A stretch of 41,791 nucleotides of DNA, taken from the NCBI RefSeq assembly GCF_030812855.1, contig NZ_JAUSTK010000040.1, positions 1 to 41,791 of the forward strand, given 5' to 3'. The stretch comes from Paenibacillus wynnii. GTDB lineage: Bacteria > Bacillota > Bacilli > Paenibacillales > Paenibacillaceae. Both the position numbers and the translations under genes were made by a program. Positions 34,990-41,791 of this stretch are shown piece by piece. Below the pieces are notes generated by a model that saw nothing but the letters and a program-made list of their open reading frames with translations, was not told where the DNA came from and did not search any database. Position 1 is the first letter of the stretch. Each line of letters starts with the position of its first letter.

Positions 34990-35685
34990 ATGAATAAAAA
35001 AGTGCTGGTAGTTGATGATGAGCCGGGTATTGTAAGTGCAATTGCTTATGCGCTGCGGCGTGAAGGATATGAGGTAGACACAGCCGGGGATGGGGAAGAG
35101 GCGCTGAACAAGACGAGAACTTTTCAACCCCATGTCATTGTATTAGATGTAATGATGCCGAAGATGACGGGGTATGACGTATGCCGGAAGCTGGAGGACC
35201 GGGCGGACATCGGGATTATTTTACTGACAGTTAAAAATGATATTGTCGATAAAATTGTCGGTCTGGAGCTTGGAGCGGACGATTATATGACCAAACCCTT
35301 CGAAATTCGCGAGCTGCTGGCTCGGGTAAAGGCGCTGCTGCGCAGACTGGAAAAAAACACGGGAGAAGTCAAAACGGAGATGTTCCAATATGGGGCTTTG
35401 CGAATTCATCCTGCTCACCGAACCGTAGATTTAGGGGATGACAAGCTGGAGCTCACTCCGAAGGAGTTCGACCTACTGCTCCTATTGTTGTCTCATCCAC
35501 AGCGGGTATATGCGCGCGAGGAATTGCTGGAGCTCGTATGGGATCTGGAGTATGCCGGCGGTACGCGGACGGTAGATATTCATATTCAGCGGTTGCGAAA
35601 AAAGCTGGGCGAGCCTTATCAAAATATCCTGCAAACCGTCTTCGGTGTCGGGTATAAGGCATCTCCGGAAAGGGAGTACACATGA
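34990..35685 (+). CDS. OmpR/PhoB-family response regulator
   Basis: 231 residues. Receiver domain: acidic pair Asp9-Asp10 in VVDDEPG, phospho-acceptor Asp53 in IVLDVMMPK, Thr80 and Lys102 (MTKPF). The C-terminal winged helix has LTPKEFDLLLLLLSHP, VYAREELLELVWDLEYAGGTRTVDIHIQRLRKKL and VFGVGYKA. It overlaps the histidine kinase gene by 4 nt (ATGA). AAAAGGTG lies about 8 nt before the ATG. Confidence 0.95.
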   Translation: MNKKVLVVDDEPGIVSAIAYALRREGYEVDTAGDGEEALNKTRTFQPHVIVLDVMMPKMTGYDVCRKLEDRADIGIILLTVKNDIVDKIVGLELGADDYMTKPFEIRELLARVKALLRRLEKNTGEVKTEMFQYGALRIHPAHRTVDLGDDKLELTPKEFDLLLLLLSHPQRVYAREELLELVWDLEYAGGTRTVDIHIQRLRKKLGEPYQNILQTVFGVGYKASPEREYT

Positions 35686-37148
35686 GAGTCAGCATTAAGC
35701 TGAAATTCAGCCTTTTTCTTGCTTTACTGCTCATTCTGGCAGTTAGTGTGTTAAGTTATGTCGTTCTCCGCGGAGTGGAGAGGAACCAGCAGACTCAAAC
35801 CGAAGGTTACCTGAACCAGCATATCAAAACCGTTAATTTACGGGTGAAGCAAACCTTTTATACAGGGACACGGCTTGAGCCGCAAGCGTTCATGAGTCAG
35901 CGGGGGCGGGGGCTTGCGTTGGAGCTGGCTGGTTTTACCGGGTTGGAGGTGACACTCTATGATGCGAAGGGCCTTCAAGTAGGCACATCCATTCAAAACG
36001 ATCCGGCACCGGGGGATCAAGAGGTGAAGGACGCGTTATCGTATGCGCTGCAGAATAAGATCGCGTATCAAAGTAAAGGCGATTCACTGCTATATTTAGC
36101 CCCGCTTCAAGGCCCGGAGGAACAAATGGGGGTTGTTCAGCTTCACTATTCGCTTCAGAGCAATCAGGCCTTTCTAAGTACACTCCAAAATCTATTTTTG
36201 ACAACGGGAGCTGCCGTTTTGGTCTTGAGCTTCATCATCGGCTATCTGTACTTTAATCGAGCGGTTGCAGCCATTAGGCGGCTGAAGCAGGCCGCGGAGG
36301 AAATTCAGCATGCCGAATATATCACAGCCCCGCCGATTAAGCGGAAGGATGAGCTGGGAGAGCTGGCGCAGGGAATCTTTTTTATGAGTAAGGAAATTGA
36401 GAGTAATATTGCTGCCAAGGATGAGGAACAACGCAAACTACAGCTGGCTATTCAAAAGCTGCAAGCCCTCGAACAGCAGCAGAAGCAATATATCGGGAAC
36501 ATCAGCCATGAGTTCAAGACACCGCTGACCTCTATCAAAGCCTACGTGGATCTGCTGAATATGTACGATGATGATCCCAAGCTGCTGTTAGAGGCCAAGG
36601 TCAGCATTGCCAAAGAAACGCAGCGGCTGTATGAAATGGTGGAGAAGGTGTTGCAGCTGACGGCGCTGGAAAAGTATGATTTTGAATCACAGGCCGAGCT
36701 GCTGGAGGTTTCGGAGAGTCTACGTGATATATGCGGACGAATGAGCGGCAAAGCGGAGCGCTACGAAAACACGATCAAGCTTGAGGTTGAACCGGCTCAG
36801 ATCTGGATAGATAAAGAGAGCTTTATGCATATTTTTATCAATCTGCTGGACAATGCGATCAAATACAACGTTCCGAACGGGACCATTCATATTCATAACG
36901 AAATCAGAGACCATCGGGTGTGGATTACCATCCGTGATACCGGTATCGGCATCCCCCAAGAATTCAGGGATAAAATCTTTGAGCCCTTCTACACGGTTAA
37001 CCGGGATCGATCCAGACAATCCGGCGGTACCGGGCTGGGACTGTCGCTGGTCCGTAATTTAGTGGAGAAACAGAACGGAACAATCACTTTACTGGAACAG
37101 GAAGGGGAAGGCTCGGCGTTTCAGCTTTCTTTTCCGATCAGAGCTTAG
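35682..37148 (+). CDS. Sensor histidine kinase (HisKA/HATPase)
   Basis: 488 residues. TM1 (LFLALLLILAVSVLSYVVL), an extracellular sensor of about 140 residues (no cysteine-rich or metal motif), TM2 (TTGAAVLVLSFIIGYLYF), HAMP (RAVAAIRRLKQAAEEIQ...), coiled coil, then the dimerisation helix with NISHEFKTPLTSI (phospho-His about 276). The ATP-binding domain follows: NLLDNAIKY (N box), RDTGIGIP (G1), DRSRQSGGTGLGLSLVRNLVEKQNG (G2). It pairs with the response regulator by overlap. The downstream lipoprotein, transcribed after a 125-nt gap, may be its partner or target. Its signal is unknown. Confidence 0.95.
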   Translation: MRVSIKLKFSLFLALLLILAVSVLSYVVLRGVERNQQTQTEGYLNQHIKTVNLRVKQTFYTGTRLEPQAFMSQRGRGLALELAGFTGLEVTLYDAKGLQVGTSIQNDPAPGDQEVKDALSYALQNKIAYQSKGDSLLYLAPLQGPEEQMGVVQLHYSLQSNQAFLSTLQNLFLTTGAAVLVLSFIIGYLYFNRAVAAIRRLKQAAEEIQHAEYITAPPIKRKDELGELAQGIFFMSKEIESNIAAKDEEQRKLQLAIQKLQALEQQQKQYIGNISHEFKTPLTSIKAYVDLLNMYDDDPKLLLEAKVSIAKETQRLYEMVEKVLQLTALEKYDFESQAELLEVSESLRDICGRMSGKAERYENTIKLEVEPAQIWIDKESFMHIFINLLDNAIKYNVPNGTIHIHNEIRDHRVWITIRDTGIGIPQEFRDKIFEPFYTVNRDRSRQSGGTGLGLSLVRNLVEKQNGTITLLEQEGEGSAFQLSFPIRA

Positions 37149-37273
37149 ATTAATAGGTTTCTTCTCCCGTCGACAAAAGTTTACAAGTTGGAAACATGTT
37201 GAGATCGTTTGGAAATATTCATTGTATAAGATTAGAGCAACATACAGCACAAACGGGTAAGGGGGACTAGAAC

Positions 37274-38389
37274 TTGAAGACTGCCAACAAAAGCAAGATG
37301 AGCAAGATGGCCCTGATCCTCATGAGCATAGTGAGTCTGCTGTCCATAGCCGCCTGCGGATCGGGAGATGCGGAAACCCGGACAGTCGTAGAGAAATCAG
37401 GACAAAAAATTACAGTGATGGATAACGCCTCGGAGTCGGTCTACACCCAGCTTAAGCTGGAGGGGATCGATAAGCTGGACGGCGTCCGCGGAATGGATTG
37501 GCTCAACGATGACACGCTTGTTGTAGATAAGGAAAACACCCAGATGACCGCTGTAACCGTTGAGGGAGAGAAACGTTACCCGCATAATTTCTATCTTCGC
37601 AACCTTTCCACAGGGAAGGAACAACCGTTGAAGGAGAGCGAGCAAAGTCTGGGTTTTGCGCTGTTGTCGCCGGATAAAAAAAACGTCTTCTACAAAGAGA
37701 CCTATGAGGCTACAGGCATCGGCTATATTATGAACCTTGAAACGGGCGTTACTGTAAAGACAGGCGATGCCGAATTCATGACTACGGAAGGCGAATGGAG
37801 CGACAATGAGCATGTTATTTTTCCGAATATGGAAGGTGATATTCTTAAGGTCGATCTGAACGGCAAGAGTGAACTGGCTGTAGATACCGGGGTAACTTAC
37901 GTTCATAATGTGGTGCAGTCGGGGAGCAAGATCTATTATGTCGCCCATGAGGACAGCCAATTGATCGCCTATGATACGGATAGCAAGCAGTCTAAGGTGA
38001 TTAAAAAAGAGGTTATGTGGGTGATTCCGTCACCGGACGGGAGTAGATTGGCGATTGTAAAACGTACTGCTCCCACCGAGATGACTCTGTTCCTCTGCGA
38101 TGATGAAGGCAACGAGCAATCTGCTTTGGCCTCAGGCACCCAAGTATTCGGCACCAGCTGGTCACCGGACGGGAGCAAGCTGGCCTACACGACCACTGCC
38201 GAGAATGGTAACGAAAACCGGTTGTTCATAACCGAAGTGGAAACGGGTGAGCAAACTCCGATTTCTAATGATATGCAGGCATCCGACAAGCTTCGCTGGA
38301 GTCCCTCGGGCAAGAAGTTGCTGACCTCCACAGCTGTGCTGAAGGACAATACTTATCAATTTATTGCTTATGTAATAACGTTATCTTAG
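37274..38389 (+). CDS. Propeller-type lipoprotein (TolB/WD40-like repeats)
   Basis: 371 residues. A signal peptide ends with the lipobox SIAAC (LISM... then SLLSIAACGSG), giving a membrane-anchored lipoprotein. The body shows several repeated blades with SPDGS/SPDKK and WSP motifs (LLSPDKKNVFYKET, WSDNEHVIF, IPSPDGSRLAIV, SWSPDGSKLAYTT, RWSPSGKKLLT), as in TolB/DPP-type beta-propellers. The start is TTG 37274, with GGGGG about 8 nt upstream; other in-frame ATG codons lack a site. It follows the two-component genes and could sense or interact with the kinase sensor. Function unknown. Confidence 0.82.
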   Translation: MKTANKSKMSKMALILMSIVSLLSIAACGSGDAETRTVVEKSGQKITVMDNASESVYTQLKLEGIDKLDGVRGMDWLNDDTLVVDKENTQMTAVTVEGEKRYPHNFYLRNLSTGKEQPLKESEQSLGFALLSPDKKNVFYKETYEATGIGYIMNLETGVTVKTGDAEFMTTEGEWSDNEHVIFPNMEGDILKVDLNGKSELAVDTGVTYVHNVVQSGSKIYYVAHEDSQLIAYDTDSKQSKVIKKEVMWVIPSPDGSRLAIVKRTAPTEMTLFLCDDEGNEQSALASGTQVFGTSWSPDGSKLAYTTTAENGNENRLFITEVETGEQTPISNDMQASDKLRWSPSGKKLLTSTAVLKDNTYQFIAYVITLS

Positions 38390-38403
38390 GAGGCATAAAT
38401 ATG

Positions 38404-38447
38404 GAGGGTGCCGGACATCGCAATGACGATAAGTCCGGCACCCTCTT
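38404..38447 (+). terminator. Terminator of the lipoprotein gene
   Basis: GAGGGTGCCGGAC / GTCCGGCACCCTC, perfect 13-bp stem with a loop of about 17 nt, followed by TTTAC. The short T run makes it modest. Confidence 0.7.
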
Positions 38448-38498
38448 TACTTGCCGCTAATTCCCTGTCCAATTTCATTTGTTATTGGGGTGGTTTCA

Positions 38499-39626
38499 TT
38501 GTCATCTAAGTTAATTATTTTATTAGTAGTATGGATATCATTCATGACAACTTCTGCTTACGTGCTTGCAGATACAAACCGTTCAACTTCAGCACCAACA
38601 GCAAGCTCTACAGAGATGCCTAAGCCACCACCGACAGCAACATCCACACCTACATCTTCACCAGTGCCTATAGCTTCACCTATACCAACAGCTAGCCCAG
38701 CAGACATAACAAAAACCGTTCTAATTTCGGCTATTGGAGATAACACCTTGGGTTACGATGATGATTTTCGTACAGCCGGGCGTTTCGATACGATTCTAAA
38801 GTCGGTGAAGACGGATTACAGTTATTTTTTCAAAAATGTTCACGGTATCTTATCGAAGGATGACCTAACCATAGGTAATTTAGAGACGACCTTCACTACT
38901 GCGGAAAAAAGAGCATCAAAAATGTATAAATTCCATGGTTTACCTACTTACGCCAACATTTTAAATGAGGGTAGTGTAGATGCAGTGAACTTAGCTAATA
39001 ATCACACAATGGATTACCTCGATGTTGGCTACAAAGACACAATGAATACGCTCAAAAAATACAATATTCCGTTTTTTGGTTATAACCATCTGGCGATTAA
39101 AGAGGTAAATGGCGTTAAGGTGGGTATGTTTGGCTATACGGGTTGGTCATTTGACGGTACAGCTAAGGAGAACATTCGTTTATCTGTTAAGAAGCTTAGG
39201 GATCAAGGAGTGACAATCATTGTGGCTTCATTCCATTGGGGTATCGAACGTGATAACTACCCGAATGACACTCAAAAGAGTATCGCACATTACGCAATTG
39301 ATAACGGAGTAGATTTGGTTTTGGGGCATCATCCGCATGTGATTCAAGGAATAGAGTTATATAAAGGGAAGTATATTGCCTATAGTCTGGCGAACTTTGT
39401 ATTCGGCGGGAACCGAAATCCAACGGATAAAGATACTTTTATACTGCAAGTTAAGTTTTCTAAAAAGGGTAATTTGCCATTTGCAGCTACCTTGACTGTT
39501 ATTCCTTGCAGCATATCTTCAGTGAATGATAGAAACGATTATCAACCGACTCCACTTCAAGGGAAAGACCGTCAACGAGTCATTCAAAGAATAAACAAAT
39601 ACTCTTCGAACGTAACCGTGAGTTAG
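38499..39626 (+). CDS. CapA-family (poly-gamma-glutamate capsule synthesis-like) secreted protein
   Basis: A metallophosphoesterase-fold protein of the CapA/PgsA family, about 375 residues. After a signal anchor (LIILLVVWISFMTTSAYVLA) comes a Thr/Ser/Pro-rich linker of about 40 residues, then the catalytic-type domain: ISAIGDNTLGY, TIGNLETTFT, NLANNHTMDY, VASFHWGIERD and DLVLGHHPHVIQGIELYKGKYIAYSLANFVFGG. No capB, capC or other capsule genes are adjacent, so it is a stand-alone member and may not make poly-gamma-glutamate. The start is uncertain: TTG 38499, about 6 nt after GGGGTGG, fits a signal peptide; the frame opens at 38451. A terminator follows. Confidence 0.85.
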   Translation: MSSKLIILLVVWISFMTTSAYVLADTNRSTSAPTASSTEMPKPPPTATSTPTSSPVPIASPIPTASPADITKTVLISAIGDNTLGYDDDFRTAGRFDTILKSVKTDYSYFFKNVHGILSKDDLTIGNLETTFTTAEKRASKMYKFHGLPTYANILNEGSVDAVNLANNHTMDYLDVGYKDTMNTLKKYNIPFFGYNHLAIKEVNGVKVGMFGYTGWSFDGTAKENIRLSVKKLRDQGVTIIVASFHWGIERDNYPNDTQKSIAHYAIDNGVDLVLGHHPHVIQGIELYKGKYIAYSLANFVFGGNRNPTDKDTFILQVKFSKKGNLPFAATLTVIPCSISSVNDRNDYQPTPLQGKDRQRVIQRINKYSSNVTVS

Positions 39627-39644
39627 TTATAGTCTGCATCATCT

Positions 39645-39675
39645 CAACTGCCTGGAGTACAGGCGGTTTTTTTTG
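39645..39675 (+). terminator. Terminator of the CapA-like gene
   Basis: AACTGCCTG / CAGGCGGTT with a short loop, followed by eight T residues. Confidence 0.85.
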
Positions 39676-39727
39676 CGTCTGGTTATTTGCTCATCAAAAA
39701 GGAGGCTGGGCGGGCGCCCGAGCCCCG

Positions 39728-39956
39728 ATTGTTGTACTCCGTACAACAATTTCGCCCCCAGGGCAGCGCCCGAGCCCTGATTGTTGTACTCCGTACAACA
39801 ATTTCGCCCCAGGGCCGCGCCCGAGCCCCGATTGTTGTACTCCGTACAACAATTTCGCCCCCAGGGCCGCGCCCGAGCCCCGATTGTTGTACTCCGTACA
39901 ACAATTTCGCCCCAGGGCCGCGCCCGAGCCCCGAATGTTGTACTCCGTACAACATT
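39728..39956. repeat. Five tandem 51-52 bp units, each with a perfect 10-bp hairpin
   Basis: Each unit contains the palindrome ATTGTTGTAC-TCC-GTACAACAAT, at 39728, 39780, 39831, 39883 and 39934. Between them lies a GC-rich spacer, CGCCCC(C)AGGGC.GCGCCCGAGCCC. The fifth copy reads AATGTTGTAC-TCC-GTACAACATT: both arms changed together so the stem stays perfect. The array occupies most of the 369-nt gap 39627-39995. Frames crossing it are repeat artefacts. Confidence 0.9.
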
Positions 39957-39965
39957 TGACCTTTG

Positions 39966-39994
39966 TCCGGCATGTACATTAATTACATGCCGGA
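39966..39994. terminator. Inverted repeat at the end of the RsbP-like gene
   Basis: TCCGGCATGTA - CATTAAT - TACATGCCGGA, a perfect 11-bp stem immediately downstream of the minus-strand stop codon at 39996. No T run follows on either strand, so it is terminator-like at best. Confidence 0.5.
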
Positions 39995-39995
39995 G

Positions 39996-40511
39996 TTAGC
40001 CTTTATCAAGTTTAACCTTCATTTCTTCCATTTGGTTAGTATAGATCTCTATTTGCTCTTTAAGGATCGAAAGAGACCGCTGTTTATCTTCTAGTGCGGA
40101 CTGGAGTAGCTGCAGCTGGTTTCTGGCTTTATTCGCAGCGGCTTCTGACCGGCTAATTTGTTGTTCATACTCCATTTGTCGGTGTATAGGAAACACAACA
40201 CACTCATGGCGGACACTTCCATCCATTTCCAACCGCACTGCGTTTAGCAGCACCGGAATTTCTTCACCAGAACTCGACATTAAAGTTAGGAACATTTCAT
40301 TGACCTTAGTATTGAGCAGGATTAAAGGAGTAAAGTAGATCCGAAAGAAAATACGGCTGGAATTCGATAATATGGAATCAATAGACAACCCTCTTAATGC
40401 GTTGTAATCATAACCCAGTAGATCGAGCAGCGTTTGGTTTACAACCGAAATTTTATTGTCATCCAACAATGACAAATAACCGCAAGGAATACGGTTGAGC
40501 GTATCGTTCAT
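39996..40511 (-). CDS. PAS plus coiled-coil protein, RsbP-like without the phosphatase domain
   Basis: 171 residues. The PAS domain (about 1-110: RIPCGYLSLLDDNKISVVNQ, LLDLLGYDYNALRG, SSGEEIPVLLNAV) followed by a coiled coil (QMEYEQQISRSEAAANKARNQ... to MEEMKVKLDKG) matches the N-terminal half of B. subtilis RsbP, the energy-stress phosphatase acting on RsbV upstream of sigma B. The PP2C domain that should follow is absent, and the gene stops just before a hairpin array. It may be a truncated RsbP or a stand-alone PAS module. An alpha/beta hydrolase relic (rsbQ) lies directly upstream, as in the rsbQ-rsbP operon. ATG 40511 follows AGGTGAG. Confidence 0.75.
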   Translation of the reverse strand: MNDTLNRIPCGYLSLLDDNKISVVNQTLLDLLGYDYNALRGLSIDSILSNSSRIFFRIYFTPLILLNTKVNEMFLTLMSSSGEEIPVLLNAVRLEMDGSVRHECVVFPIHRQMEYEQQISRSEAAANKARNQLQLLQSALEDKQRSLSILKEQIEIYTNQMEEMKVKLDKG

Positions 40512-40541
40512 CAACTCACCTAATTTTTTATGATTTGTCGT

Positions 40542-40920
40542 TTATATTAATATACCCAAAAATTCATGTATCAATTGTATGGTTTCCTCCGGATGACTCA
40601 TATGGGGGCAATGGCCCAGCCTGTAAAGTTTTTCTTCATCAGGTCTATTAGTCTTGTTAAATCCTCTTTAGTAAAACCCCCGTAGTAATCAGAAAGCTTA
40701 TTTTCGTAGAAAGGTGAAGGGCCTATTAGTACTAGGCGTTCAAATCGTTTAGGTTCACGGATCGATAGTCAAACAGAACGACGCGATAATCCTGTTCCAA
40801 TGCTGAAGCGATCATACGCCACATGGTTTGACTGCAGCCAAAGTCTGGAGCGAAGATCATATATTGTTTACCTTTTCCTGGAATGTTCACGTTATTACGC
40901 TGAAGTACCGTTTGATTCAC
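40542..40920 (-). pseudogene. rsbQ: Decayed rsbQ (alpha/beta hydrolase partner of RsbP)
   Basis: Three RsbQ-like pieces survive in three different frames. The N-terminus, NQTVLQRNNV with MIFAPDFGCSQTMWR and YRVVLFDY, runs from GTG 40920. A middle piece, REPKRFERLVLIGPSP with DYYGGFTKEDL, spans about 40616-40759. The C-terminus, GHCPHMSHPEETIQLIHEFL, ends at TAA 40542. About 60 residues between pieces 1 and 2, including the nucleophile Ser region, and about 90 between pieces 2 and 3, including the catalytic Asp region, are missing. Only the His of GHCPHM remains. AGAGGATC is a good ribosome site about 7 nt before the GTG. In Bacillus, RsbQ is needed to activate RsbP, so the pair is probably non-functional here. 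Confidence 0.85.
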
Positions 40921-41106
40921 TACACGATCCTCTTTTCTTTCAGCAAGTGTTTGAATTGTTTAATATTAAATTTTTAATAAACATATTATATCTATTTTAA
41001 TAAACTGCCCGGAATTCCTCTTCCTCAACCAAAGGTAGGTGGGGGATGGATAGGGCGGTCTTAATTTTTTCTTGCTTCAGAGCAACAAATAAAAAAGTCG
41101 TGCCTA

Positions 41107-41136
41107 TTGAAATTTTTGCAGGAAATTTTGTACAAT
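41107..41136 (+). promoter_or_regulatory. Promoter of the tnpB gene
   Basis: TTGAAA at 41107-41112 and TACAAT at 41131-41136, 18 nt apart, match the vegetative consensus well and lie about 50 nt before the tnpB start. Confidence 0.6.
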
Positions 41137-41186
41137 GGATATACAAACATTTGTTCTAAAATAGTTGGAAAGCGAGGTCCTGACTG

Positions 41187-41791
41187 ATGGCAAACGACAA
41201 AAATGGAAATTACATTAAAGGAACTAAAAAAGAATTGCCAGAAGATTGGGTAACCTATGGCTTTTGTTATGCTGTGTTTCCAAGCAAAGAACAACAACCA
41301 TGGCTTGAACGTTCATTCGGTTGCGAACGTAAAGTGTACAACGAGTATGTTGCTGGATTGTATGAGTACCTTGAATCTATTGAATACACTGGCGGACGCA
41401 TTTCGTACAAAGTTCCAAACTACACGACTATTACTATTAAGTTTGATTTTCTTGATAAATCGAATGATTCTTTTGTATATAACGACGCAAAAATGCGTTT
41501 TACGGCAGCTATTAAAAAGTACAACGAGCAGTATGCGAAAAAACCAATTCAATATAAAAAATCAATTCGAAATAAAATCAAAAATGAGGGTTACATACCG
41601 AATGTTCGCGATATTAAAGGCTTACCTAAATTTCACAGTAAGAAGCAAGGTAAGCTAAGTTATACAACCAATCAAACAAACGGCAATATTAGCGTCGTTA
41701 AAAATGAAAACGACGGTTATTTGCTTCGCATTCCAAAGTTTCAAGATGGAATTGCAATTCATCTCCATCGTGAACTACCCGTTGGTGGAGT
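41187..41791 (+). CDS. tnpB: IS200/IS605-family TnpB (RNA-guided nuclease), N-terminal part
   Basis: An open frame of 201 codons running off the right edge; ATG 41187 with GAGG about 10 nt upstream. The N-terminus contains WVTYGFCYAVFPSKEQQPWLERSFGCERKVYNEYV, the typical TnpB opening (Y.fr..Pt.eQ...l...fG..R.vyN). It continues with KGLPKFHSKKQGKLSYTT and LRIPKFQDGIAIHLHRELPVGG, the usual wedge/RuvC-preceding segments. The RuvC and zinc-finger parts would lie outside the window. TnpB is guided by RNA from the element's right end. No tnpA (Y1 transposase) is seen upstream, so it may be a tnpB-only (IS1341-like) element. The gene is visibly more A/T-rich than its neighbours, consistent with transfer. 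Confidence 0.85.
   Translation, partial: MANDKNGNYIKGTKKELPEDWVTYGFCYAVFPSKEQQPWLERSFGCERKVYNEYVAGLYEYLESIEYTGGRISYKVPNYTTITIKFDFLDKSNDSFVYNDAKMRFTAAIKKYNEQYAKKPIQYKKSIRNKIKNEGYIPNVRDIKGLPKFHSKKQGKLSYTTNQTNGNISVVKNENDGYLLRIPKFQDGIAIHLHRELPVGG

Noticed and set aside
34706..34993. Plus-strand frame of 95 codons overlapping the response regulator start
   Set aside because: It runs antisense through the secreted-protein gene and has no ribosome site or recognisable features.
39683..39999. Open frames over the hairpin array on both strands
   Set aside because: They reproduce the repeat unit in translation and lack start signals.

Overview
The window looks like chromosomal DNA of a spore-forming Firmicute, most likely Paenibacillus. 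The evidence is a Tgl-type spore-coat transglutaminase, strong GGAGG ribosome binding sites, frequent TTG/GTG starts, RsbQ/RsbP-like relics, an AdeR-ald pair, and many repeated hairpin-rich intergenic sequences. This assignment comes from gene content as read by eye, not from a database search.

Layout. 1-4.9 kb: the right end of an IS200/IS605-type element, then an M20-family amidase/carbamoylase, alanine dehydrogenase (ald) and its PucR-type regulator (adeR). Two copies of a structured repeat flank the amidase. 4.9-9.7 kb: a membrane diguanylate cyclase, an ArsR-SRPBCC pair with a visible operator, a 51-52 bp tandem array, a lipoprotein and tgl. 9.7-11.4 kb: hflX on the minus strand, behind a long leader with a 12-codon leader peptide, a rod-like RNA fold and an intrinsic terminator just ahead of the start. 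11.4-17.3 kb: a five-gene minus-strand surface-glycan cluster (three GT2 enzymes, a pyruvyl transferase, a flippase). 17.5-22.1 kb: a SNF2 helicase and a SWIM zinc-finger protein with a 4-nt overlap.

22.1-28.3 kb: a hairpin-array spacer, a CPBP protease, then a sensor AraC regulator, a TctC/Bug binding protein and a KdgT-type permease. 28.3-31.7 kb: a two-domain glycosyltransferase coupled to a broken GT2/TPR gene, and a protein built of 14-residue glycine-rich repeats. 32.2-39.6 kb: an SDR, an AI-2E family exporter, a small secreted protein, an OmpR/HisK two-component system, a propeller lipoprotein and a CapA-like protein. 39.7-41.8 kb: five identical-type hairpins in tandem, a PAS/coiled-coil relative of RsbP without its phosphatase domain, a decayed rsbQ, and a TnpB gene running off the right edge.

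The most interesting signals are the putative antibiotic-responsive attenuator of hflX (leader peptide with an Arg-Val-Arg motif), the repeat families whose stems are kept by wobble or compensatory changes, and the collapsed RsbQ-RsbP energy-stress sensor. All functions are inferred from sequence motifs and family knowledge; no searches were run.
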